From contig NZ_LZKI01000197.1 of the NCBI RefSeq assembly GCF_001672755.1, forward strand, positions 1-64,000: a stretch of DNA of 64,000 nucleotides. Reading direction: 5' to 3'. A program made the translations under genes and the position numbers. Below the pieces are notes generated by a model. That model saw only the letters and a list, made by a program, of their open reading frames with translations, was not told the origin of the DNA and ran no database searches. This document shows positions 36,001 to 42,035 of the stretch, piece by piece; position 1 is the first letter of the stretch; each line of letters starts with the position of its first letter. Origin of the DNA: Mycobacterium colombiense (GTDB lineage: Bacteria; Actinomycetota; Actinomycetes; Mycobacteriales; Mycobacteriaceae).

Positions 36001-36425
36001 TCGAAACGCTGCTGCGCTACGACCGCCCCTATTCGGGCTACGCGCCGATCACAGGGACGCCATGGTTGGCATCCTTCGCGCAACGCAGCCGCTTCGCCGA
36101 GGCGTTCGGCTCGTCGGGCCAAGGCAAGCCGGACACCGGCAAGTTCCTCGCCGAGCTGCGGGCGCTGCCACGCGAGGAATGGCCGTCGGCCGTCCGCCGG
36201 CTGGTATCGGGTCAGATCAGCCTATTGCTCCGGCGCACAATCGATCCGGATCGGCCGCTGTCCGACTACGGCCTGGACTCGCTGGGGAACCTGGAGCTGC
36301 GGACCCGCATCGAAACCGAAACGGGTATCCGCGTCAGCCCCACCAAGATCACCACCGTCCGCGGTTTGGCCGACCATCTGTGCGACGAGCTGGCCGATCT
36401 GGAAGCCGCGCCGTCAGCATCCTGA
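30081..36425 (+). CDS. Type I polyketide synthase of the mycocerosic/Pks2-Pks3/4 type (KS-AT-DH-ER-KR-ACP)
   Basis: A fully reducing, single-module iterative PKS of about 2114 residues that should extend a fatty acyl starter with methylmalonyl-CoA to give a methyl-branched acid. KS has the active Cys in DTACSSG (about 178) and HGTGTPVGDP and NFGHTQS histidines. AT has GHSLGES (Ser about 625) and VASHS, the methylmalonyl-type form. DH begins at HPLLGAHV; ER has HSGTGGVGQ; KR has ITGGNGGLG and catalytic YAAAN; ACP has GLDSLG (Ser about 2067). TTG 30081 gives MRAAHATPVAVIGM, aligned with Pks2, and follows AGGGGA; GTG 30054 is the longest alternative. Unlike Rv1180/Rv1181, the gene is uninterrupted. 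A FAAL that could load it is at 42-43.8 kb. Confidence 0.92.
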   Translation: MRAAHATPVAVIGMACRLPGGIDSPQRLWDALLRGDDLVGEIPADRWDADLFYDPEPGVPGRSVTRWGAFLDDVGGFDCDFFGMTEREATAIDPQHRLLLETSWDALEHAGLDPASLIHSQTGVFVGLTHGDYELLAADCGAAEGPYGFTGTSNSFASGRVAYTLGLHGPAVTVDTACSSGLMAVHQACGSLGSGESDLTLAGGVVVTLEPRKSVSGSLQGMLSPTGRCHAFDVRADGFVSGEGCVMLLLKRLDDAQRDGDRILAVLRGTAANQDGRTVNIAAPSEAAQVAVYRKALEIAAVDAATIGLVEAHGTGTPVGDPIEFASLAAVYGTGSRCALGSVKTNFGHTQSTSGPLGLMKAILALQHAVVPQNLHFTRLPDEMARIATNLFVPQSNTPWPTNGHHPRRAAVSSYGMSGTNVHAILEQAPEQAPAQVSGEPAGSPLLFPLSATSAEQLRVTAARLADWLDERGALDGESSAGLRDLGYTLARRRAHRPVRTVLSANSLGELRTGLRAVADSDIPYQPAVGQGDRGPVWVFSGQGSQWPKMGAELLAEEPVFATTIAAIEPLIAAESGFSVTEALSAPETMAGIDKVQPTIFAMQVALAETMKCYGVRPGAVIGHSLGESAAAVVAGGLSVADGVRVICRRSKLMARIAGSGAMASVELPGQQVLSELSIRGISDVVLSVVASPTSTVVGGDTQIIRDLVAAWQQQDVMAREVAVDVASHSPQVEPILDELVEALAELQPTAPEVPYYSATLWDPRERPSFTGDYWAENLRHTVRFAAAVQAALKDGFRVFGELAPHPLLTHAVEQNAGSLDMPIAALPAMRRDQELPFGLRGFVADVHSAGARVDFAVQYPTGRLVDAPLPTWTRRRLMLSREANEQAYGASVQAVHPLLGAHVHLREEPERHVWQGDIGTGAHPWLADHQIHSVAAFPAAAYCEMALAAARAILGEGAEVRDVAFERTLLLGDETPASSVATVAAPGVLDFTVDTHEDGERVRRASAVLHAGAGDGADSAEPQHPPAHDVDTLIANHPSRMDAAELRKAFDATGIHYGPAFSGLAAVLVADGEITTVLAEVALPGAIRSQQSAYAAHPALLDACFQSVVVSPEVQKAGAGGLLLPVGVRRLRNYHSTRNARYCLTRVTSWQPGECEADLDVLDRSGTVLLTVEGLRLSGGTSEHEHAYRLLNERLLTIEWEARELPEAAHGEPGSWVLLDASEDHDPLPVRLAEVLNSGGSQCTTVPVPLGAVDAAQLRTLLSGAGATASNGHRPLKGLTGVVVVAAASAGDPHTQRRGRDHVSHLAAVARELSELPGESPRLYVVTRHAASVSAGDTANLAQAGLRGLMRVIDSEHPHLSATQIDVDDATDPEQVALQLKSGSEEDETAWRGGQWYAARLRPGPLRPTERRTTVVDHERDGMRLQIRTPGDLESLEFAAFDRVPPGPGEIEVAVSSSTVNFADVLVAFGRYPTFEGYQQQLGGDFAGVVTAVGPDVTEHKVGDHVGGMSRNGCWGTFVVADARHAVALPPEMPLKEAAAVPTASATAWYGLHDLAHIAPTDKVLIHSGTGGVGQAAIAIARAVGCEIFATAGSPQRRKLLQDMGVEHVYDSRSTEFADQIRRDTDGYGVDVVLNSLPGAAQRAGIDLLALGGRFIELGKRDVYGDTHLGLFPFRRNLSLFVVDLALLTFSHPHTVRCLLTTVYQRTAAGELPLPRTTHYPLHDAAAAVRLVAGAGHTGKVVLQVPRAGSSVAAVPPDKVRPFRADGAYIITGGNGGLGLFLAGEMASAGCGRIVLNSRSQPNGQAREAIELLRGAGADIAVECGDIAAPQTADRLVACATATGLPVRGVLHAAAVVEDATLANVTDELIDRCWAPKVDGAWNLHHALREESTGRPLDWFCSFSSAAALVGSPGQGAYAAANAWLDAFAYWRRAQGLPATSIAWGAWSEVGRATALAEDAGVAITPDEGFRAFETLLRYDRPYSGYAPITGTPWLASFAQRSRFAEAFGSSGQGKPDTGKFLAELRALPREEWPSAVRRLVSGQISLLLRRTIDPDRPLSDYGLDSLGNLELRTRIETETGIRVSPTKITTVRGLADHLCDELADLEAAPSAS

Positions 36426-36445
36426 CCCGCGGTTGAAATGGCCGG

Positions 36446-37576
36446 CTATCCGCCGTATGCGGGACGCGGCATGCTGAAGGGGCGACGCCCGTTGCGCAGT
36501 ACCGGGACACCGGCCCGGTCCGCGGTGCGCATCGCCGGCAGCGTCCCCAGGCCGCCCGATGGGTGCGGCGCGGAAGCCGGGACCGCACGAAATATGTTGG
36601 CCGACAACGAGGGATGACCCTCGGTAGCGACGCCGGCCGGATTCGCGACCGTCCAGGTCTGCGGGACGGACAATTTTCCCACCAGCGACGCCCGGCCGAC
36701 ACCGGCGAGCGCCGGACCTCGCACGGCCGGGATGTCCGGCAATATCGGAACAGCGCCGCCCGCGGCCTTGGCCGCCTGGACGTCGGACAGGTCGAGCCCG
36801 TATCCCAATTGTCCCCACCCCAACAACGTGCGGGCCCCCGCCAAAAACGTCTGTCCCGGTGTGGAGACGACCGTATTGAAGTCGCTGACCGAACCGATGA
36901 GTGCCGACGAACCCGAGGCGGATGTCCCGGAAGGGTCCGCGGCGGAGGTGTTCGTGGGCAGCCCCGAGGCGACCGCGGCCCGGGCCTGCCCCGCGGACGC
37001 ACTCGCGGCTCGGTTGACCGCGGCGGCCCGATCCGATTGGCCGTGCGCGGTTGTCGTTCGGGGCGGCTGCGTGAACGGCGTGAGGGTGGTTGCGGCCGAC
37101 GACGATGCGGCGTAGCCGTACATGGCGGTGGCATCCTGGGCCCACATCTCCGAGTATGCGGTCTCGGTGGCCGCGATCGCCTGCGCGTTCTGCCCGAAGA
37201 AGTTGGTCGCAATCAGGGTGGAGAGCGCAAGCCGGTTGGCGGCGACCACGTGTGGCGGCACCGTCGCGGCGAACGCCGCTTCATAGGCGGCCGCCGCGGC
37301 CCGTGCTTGCGCGCCGGCCCGGGCGGCGTGGGCCGCCGTGGTGGTCGCCCACGACACATAAGGTTCGACAGCCACCGTCATCGCCGTGCAAGCATCGCCG
37401 GACCACGCCTGGCCGCGCAGCTCCGACAGCGCGGCGCAATACCCGGCGGTGAAGGACTCCAGTTGCGCGGCAAGCTCGTCCCACGCCGATGCAGCCGCCG
37501 TCATCGGACCCGAACCCGGGCCGGAATACATTCTGGCCGAATTGATCTCGGGTGGCAGCGCCCCGAAATCAAGCAT
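36446..37576 (-). CDS. PPE family protein, SVP subgroup
   Basis: A 376-residue protein with an intact PPE domain (about 1-170): MLDFGALPPEINS, the WxG-like turn in ELRGQAWSGDA, and an EMWAQDATAMYGYAA motif. A Ser/Ala/Thr-rich linker follows. GKLSVPQTW near residue 310 is the SVP signature G-x-x-S-V-P-x-x-W. ATG 37576 follows AAAGGA. Exported presumably by a type VII system, normally with a PE partner, but none is adjacent. It lies 72 bases downstream of a second PPE gene on the same strand, with which it is probably co-transcribed. Confidence 0.92.
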   Translation of the reverse strand: MLDFGALPPEINSARMYSGPGSGPMTAAASAWDELAAQLESFTAGYCAALSELRGQAWSGDACTAMTVAVEPYVSWATTTAAHAARAGAQARAAAAAYEAAFAATVPPHVVAANRLALSTLIATNFFGQNAQAIAATETAYSEMWAQDATAMYGYAASSSAATTLTPFTQPPRTTTAHGQSDRAAAVNRAASASAGQARAAVASGLPTNTSAADPSGTSASGSSALIGSVSDFNTVVSTPGQTFLAGARTLLGWGQLGYGLDLSDVQAAKAAGGAVPILPDIPAVRGPALAGVGRASLVGKLSVPQTWTVANPAGVATEGHPSLSANIFRAVPASAPHPSGGLGTLPAMRTADRAGVPVLRNGRRPFSMPRPAYGG

Positions 37577-37648
37577 CGGCGATCCTTTCTGAACGAGCAC
37601 GCGCGGTCGCTGCAGGCGTGCCTGCAGCAAGGGGTGGAACCAGAGCGG

Positions 37649-38842
37649 CTACCCGCCGGCGGAAGGGCGCGGCATCTTGAATTGACGCGGCGTTACGCGC
37701 AGCACGTTGTTGACCGAGGGCCGCGACAAGAGTCCCGACGTGGACCCCGCCGCCGCCGGTGCCCCGTTCCACATGGTGGTCGCCGGGCCCTCGTGCCACG
37801 ACGGGCCCCCGTCGAGCTCGGCGTCCGACAACCAGTGCGCCTCGGCGACGCTGGTGACCGCCGGATTTGTCGCCGCCCAGCTTTGCGGGACGGACAACCG
37901 GCCTACCGTGGTCGCGCTGCCCGTGCTCGCCAGGGTCGGACCGGCTACGACTGCCGCGCCGGTCGAGGCCCCGGCCGCCGCGGCGGGGGCCGCGGCGGCT
38001 TTGGCGGCTTGGCCCGCCGCCTGAAGATTGGAGCGGAACAGCCCGGTGCCGAAGGTTCCCGCGGACGTGACCGTGCGGCTCATGGCGTCGCCGAGGTTCA
38101 CCGGTGCCGTCAGCGTGTTGAAATCGCTCACCGCGCCCAGCGCGGAGGACGACCCCGACGACGAGGACGAGCCCGAAGACCCTGCGGTGGACAGGGTTTG
38201 CAGCTGTTGCGGCACGGTCGACATCGTGCGGGACAGGACGGCGTGCGACTGTCCGGCCGCCGAGTCGCCGGCTGCGTGGGCCACCGCGGCGGTCTGGGTG
38301 GATTGCCCGTCGGCGGTCGTGGTCTGGGGCGGTTGGCCGAATTGCCTGAGCGTGGTCGCACCCGACGACGATGCGGCGTAGCCGTACATCGCGCCGGCAT
38401 CTTGGGCCCACATCTCGGAGTAGGCGCCCTCGGTGGACCCGATCATCGCGGTGTTCTGCCCCAAGAGGTTGCTGGCGACCAGCTGCGTCAACAGGGTGCG
38501 GTTGGCCGTCACAATGGCGGGCGGCACGGTGGCGTCGAACGCCGTCTCATAGGCGGCCGCCGCGGCGCGGGCCTTCCCGGCGGCTTCCTCGGCCTGTGCC
38601 GCCGCGTTGGCCATCCATGCCACGTACGGAGCGGCCGCCGTGGCCATCGCGACGGACGCACCGCCAGACCAACTTTCGCCGTCCAGCCGGGCCAGCACAG
38701 CCACGTAGCCGCGCGAGGCCGTCTCGAGTCCGGTGGCCAATACGTCCCAGGCGGCCGCCGCGGCGATCAGTGGGCCCGAGCCCGGACCGGCGTACATTCT
38801 GGTCGAGTTGATTTCTGGGGGCAGCGCCCCGTAATCAAGCAT
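37649..38842 (-). CDS. PPE family protein, SVP subgroup (tandem paralogue)
   Basis: A 397-residue PPE protein starting at ATG 38842 (GGGGAAGG upstream). The N-terminal MLDYGALPPEINSTRMY, the central WAQDAGAMYGYAASSSGA and GRLSVPQSWAATNP near residue 315 match the neighbour at 36.4 kb almost word for word, so the pair arose by tandem duplication; linkers and C-termini have diverged. The linker has a run of Ser and Gly residues. No PE or Esx gene is in the window. Both genes occupy the place of papA3-mmpL10 in the M. tuberculosis layout. Confidence 0.92.
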   Translation of the reverse strand: MLDYGALPPEINSTRMYAGPGSGPLIAAAAAWDVLATGLETASRGYVAVLARLDGESWSGGASVAMATAAAPYVAWMANAAAQAEEAAGKARAAAAAYETAFDATVPPAIVTANRTLLTQLVASNLLGQNTAMIGSTEGAYSEMWAQDAGAMYGYAASSSGATTLRQFGQPPQTTTADGQSTQTAAVAHAAGDSAAGQSHAVLSRTMSTVPQQLQTLSTAGSSGSSSSSGSSSALGAVSDFNTLTAPVNLGDAMSRTVTSAGTFGTGLFRSNLQAAGQAAKAAAAPAAAAGASTGAAVVAGPTLASTGSATTVGRLSVPQSWAATNPAVTSVAEAHWLSDAELDGGPSWHEGPATTMWNGAPAAAGSTSGLLSRPSVNNVLRVTPRQFKMPRPSAGG

Positions 38843-39704
38843 TCGCCTTCCCCTGCGTTGCATCGCCGGCCGCGCGTTTGCCGACTGGATTCAGACCTGG
38901 TCGGCGCAGCCGCCGGCGACGGTAGCTACGCGCAGTCATGACGAATCCCACCGTCATCGTGTCCCGCCGCCGGGGCGCCCGATCGGGCGCGGCGGCAAAA
39001 TTACTTCCGCCTGAGTCAAACCCACCGAAGGCCGCCGGACAACCCCGAACAGTGGATGTACAGAAGATTAACAGCTAACGCGACTGGCGCGCCCAAGTGG
39101 CATGCCCTGCTGAAGTGCGTTCGGGGCCGAGCTTTGTGATACCGGACGGCGATCCCGTTTGCTGTGGGCAAAGACCCGAACCCGTGGCGCCGGGTACCCG
39201 GAACCCGATCGGGATGACTCCTCGAGGCGCGGGCTACGGTGCGGCGGTGACACCGCAGGCCGCAACGGAGGTGTCGACGCGTCGCCAAGTGCATCGTGGA
39301 GCCGCCCGGGCGGGGCGGGGTTTTCCGGCGTCAACGCGCCGATCGGCCAGCCTCGCCCAGGCGCGATTTCATTTGCTGGTGAACCCAAAGCCGGGCCCGG
39401 CGCGGGACAGCGAGGCGGGTCCGCCGTGCAGTGAGACAAACTCACCTAAGTTGGCCATCTTTACTTGTGGACTGGTTCTAATCCGCATTGATTGATAAGC
39501 AATATGGTGAAGGTGTGTGGCCGGGTTCGACGCGGCGAGGCTGCCGCGCCGAAGCCGGGCGTCGGTGTCGCAGGCAAACAAATCCTGCGGGGCGGGCGCG
39601 CCGTCCTGCCGGCCGCCGGTACGGCGACCGGTGATGTGGAGGATGGCAAGTGGCCGTTAGGGTTTCGTCGATGTCGGCTGAAACGTGCTGAACAGGAGCT
39701 GGCA
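38843..39704. other. 862-base gap between PPE and cysC, no gene supported
   Basis: Open frames here are short and lack ribosome binding sites or codon bias. The gap contains a large GC hairpin (listed separately) and, near 39450-39520, the most AT-rich stretch of this neighbourhood, which includes TAAGTT, TCTAATCC and GATAAGCAATAT and is the likely cysC promoter region. That would leave a leader of about 190 bases. No SAM or cobalamin riboswitch consensus is seen. Confidence 0.45.
38966..38996. repeat. Strong GC-rich hairpin upstream of the PPE pair
   Basis: The core GCGCCCGATCGGGCGC (38975-38990) is a perfect 16-base palindrome, flanked by GCCGCC (38966-38971) and GGCGGC (38991-38996), with a GGG bulge on one side. 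AAAATTA follows on the plus strand. It lies 124 bases upstream of the PPE start. Operator, terminator or chance GC structure are all possible. Confidence 0.35.
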
Positions 39705-40373
39705 ATGTCGAACAACATCACCTGGCATGAACACCAGATAAGCCGCGCCGAACGCGAAAGACTCAACGGCCACAAGGGCTGCGTCATCTGGTTCACCGGC
39801 CTGAGCGGCAGCGGCAAGAGCACGGTGGCCAACGTCGTCGAGCAGAAGCTCTACGCGCGGGGAATCCGCAGCTACCTGCTGGACGGGGACAACGTCCGCT
39901 ATGGACTCAATGCCGGCCCGGACCTTCTCGTCGAGCGGCACGGGCCCGAGTTCGCGAAGCGGTTCGGCCTGGGATTCTCCGCCCAGGATCGCGAGGAGAA
40001 CATCCGCCGTATCGGCGCGGTCGCCAAGCTGTTCTGCGAGTCCGGCACCATCGCGCTGACGGCATTCATCAGCCCGTACGTGCGTGATCGCGACGCCATC
40101 CGGGCCACCCTGAACGACGGCGATTTCCAGGAGATCTTCATCGACACCCCGATCGAGATCTGCGAGAAGCGCGACCCCAAGGGCCTCTACAAGAAAGCCC
40201 GCGCCGGCGAGATCAAAGGATTCACCGGAATCGACGATCCCTACGAGGCGCCGGCACGACCCGAGCTGCGGCTCGAAGGCGGCATGAAGGACGTGGACAC
40301 ATTGGCCGGGGAAGTGATCGCCCATCTCGAGCAGGCGGGCGTCATCGCGACCACGGTCCGGCCAGACGCTTAG
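39705..40373 (+). CDS. cysC: Adenylylsulfate (APS) kinase CysC
   Basis: A 222-residue stand-alone APS kinase that phosphorylates APS to PAPS, the sulfate donor for sulfotransferases and a possible reduction substrate. The P loop is FTGLSGSGKST (about 30-40); DGDNVRYGLN (about 60-69), FSAQDREENIRR and the TAFISPY segment (catalytic Ser, S-P-Y) are canonical, and KGLYKKARAGEIKGFTGIDD is complete. ATG 39705 follows AGGAG. M. tuberculosis has this activity fused in CysNC, so this separate enzyme is an additional copy. It lies 75 bases before sat, and both are probably in one operon. Confidence 0.93.
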   Translation: MSNNITWHEHQISRAERERLNGHKGCVIWFTGLSGSGKSTVANVVEQKLYARGIRSYLLDGDNVRYGLNAGPDLLVERHGPEFAKRFGLGFSAQDREENIRRIGAVAKLFCESGTIALTAFISPYVRDRDAIRATLNDGDFQEIFIDTPIEICEKRDPKGLYKKARAGEIKGFTGIDDPYEAPARPELRLEGGMKDVDTLAGEVIAHLEQAGVIATTVRPDA

Positions 40374-40447
40374 CGGACGGGTCCGGCAGCGACGGCGTCG
40401 GGAGCCGCCCACGGGCAACCGCTGATTACCGAAACGAGGTCACTTTC

Positions 40448-41707
40448 ATGAGCTACCAAGGCCATAACGGAAAGCCGATCGTGGAACGGGTGTCCACGGA
40501 GAATGCGGCCGCCCAGATCGAGGGGTTGCCGCGCATCCCGATCCCGAAAGCCACCGCGCACGAGGTGATCAGCCTGTCCTACGGGTTCTTCACCCCGCTG
40601 ACCGGGTTCATGGGCCGGCGCGAAGTGGATGGCACGCTGGACAACTTCCAGCTGCCAGACGGCACGCTGTGGAGCATCCCCATCGTCTTCGATCTCTCCG
40701 CGGACGACGTCGAAAATTACGGGGTGAAGGAGGGCGAACGCGTCGTCCTCGAATATCTCGATGCCCCGATGGCGATCTTCGAGGTCTCCGAGATCTACGA
40801 ATACGACCTGGAGCGGATGGCCGAAAAGACCTACGGCACCACTGATCCCCGACACCCAGGCGTCAAGAAGACGCTGGCATACGCGGATCGGTTCATCGGC
40901 GGCGACATCACGCTCATCAACGAGCCGGTGTTCAACGAACCCTTCAAGCGCTTCTGGCTCACACCGCGCCAGCACAAGGATGTGCTGGCCAAAAAGAACT
41001 GGACGCGCGCCGTCGCCCATCAAACCCGCAACGTGCCGCACACCGGCCACGAAGCCCTGATGAAGCAGGCGTGGCTGGCCGCGAATGAGGACCAGCCCGT
41101 CGACAACCTGAACACCGGTGTGCTGGTCAATGCCATCATCGGCCAGAAGCGCGTCGGTGACTACATCGACGAGGCAATCCTGTTGACGCAGAACGAGTTG
41201 CGAACCAGTGGGTATTTCCGCGAGGACGTCCACCTGGTGTCGTTCACGCTGTGGGACATGCGCTACGCCGGGCCCCGTGAGGCCATCTTCCACGCGATCC
41301 TGCGAACGAACCTCGGCTGTACGCATCACATGTTCGGGCGAGACCACGCCGGCGTGGGCGATTTCTACCACCCCTACGATTCCCAGAACATCCTCAAGGA
41401 ACACCGCAGCGAGCTGGGCATCAAACCGGTGTTCCTGCGCGAGAACTGGTATTGCCCGGTGTGCCAGGAGGTCACCAACTCGGCCCTGTGCGGTCACGAT
41501 GACCAGTCACAGAGCTTCAGCGGCAGCCTGATTCGAAGCATCCTGACCGACGAGGTCAAGCCGACTCAAAAGGTGATGCGGCACGAGGTCTTCGAAGTCG
41601 TGATGGACTGCGCCGCCAAGTACGGCCAGGGTTCGCCCTTCGTCACCGAGGAATATCTGAAAGACAGATTGCCGGTTTTTACGCTGAACCAGTTGGAGAA
41701 CTCATGA
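40448..41707 (+). CDS. sat: ATP sulfurylase Sat (single-subunit type)
   Basis: A 419-residue homooligomeric ATP sulfurylase that forms APS and pyrophosphate from ATP and sulfate. The nucleotide motif QTRNVPHTGHE (Q-x-R-N-x-x-H-x-x-H, about residues 197-207) and GRDHAGVGD (about 298) are intact. The N-terminal PUA-like domain is present. The CPVC...CGHD cluster (about 337-350) may bind zinc, as in some bacterial and archaeal Sat enzymes. This differs from the CysDN GTPase-coupled enzyme usual in mycobacteria. An ATGA overlap couples it to the next gene. With cysC it makes PAPS. Confidence 0.94.
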   Translation: MSYQGHNGKPIVERVSTENAAAQIEGLPRIPIPKATAHEVISLSYGFFTPLTGFMGRREVDGTLDNFQLPDGTLWSIPIVFDLSADDVENYGVKEGERVVLEYLDAPMAIFEVSEIYEYDLERMAEKTYGTTDPRHPGVKKTLAYADRFIGGDITLINEPVFNEPFKRFWLTPRQHKDVLAKKNWTRAVAHQTRNVPHTGHEALMKQAWLAANEDQPVDNLNTGVLVNAIIGQKRVGDYIDEAILLTQNELRTSGYFREDVHLVSFTLWDMRYAGPREAIFHAILRTNLGCTHHMFGRDHAGVGDFYHPYDSQNILKEHRSELGIKPVFLRENWYCPVCQEVTNSALCGHDDQSQSFSGSLIRSILTDEVKPTQKVMRHEVFEVVMDCAAKYGQGSPFVTEEYLKDRLPVFTLNQLENS

Positions 41708-42033
41708 GCAACGGCGAGAAGCAGATCAAGGTCAACGTCTGGATCAACGAGGAACGGCTGGAAGCGCTGGCGAATGCCGGGATGGCGGACCTTGCGATCG
41801 AGGCGTTCGCCGGCATGAAGCTACTCGAGATCTACACCACCGAAGACCAGAAAGACGCTCTGCTGCAGCGCTTTCCCGGGGCGAAGTATGACTCGGCCAC
41901 CACCCGCTCGATCGAGCTGCTGCCCAAGCAGGCCAAGGACAGGCTGCTCGAACTGTCCATCAAGATGCACTCCACCGGACCCGACGTGGTAGGTCACTTC
42001 CTGGACGAAGCCCAGACGGCGAACAGCCAGTAG
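41704..42033 (+). CDS. Small cytosolic protein coupled to sat, function unknown
   Basis: The 109-residue protein has no signal peptide or membrane segment and begins with a beta-strand-like IKVNVWINEERLEAL, then mixed helix and strand. No catalytic motif is recognised. ATG 41704 overlaps the sat stop by four bases, so translation is coupled to sat and a role in sulfate activation, or as a partner or regulator of Sat or CysC, is inferred. I cannot name its family. It ends two bases from the convergent fadD stop. Confidence 0.75.
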   Translation: MSNGEKQIKVNVWINEERLEALANAGMADLAIEAFAGMKLLEIYTTEDQKDALLQRFPGAKYDSATTRSIELLPKQAKDRLLELSIKMHSTGPDVVGHFLDEAQTANSQ

Positions 42034-42035
42034 GG

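Noticed and set aside
36563..38941. 792-residue plus-strand Arg/Gly-rich frame
   Set aside because: It is antisense to both PPE genes, whose start sites, motifs and duplication are clear.
39492..39704. N-terminal extension of CysC
   Set aside because: The upstream codons lack family similarity; ATG 39705 has AGGAG and the canonical start.
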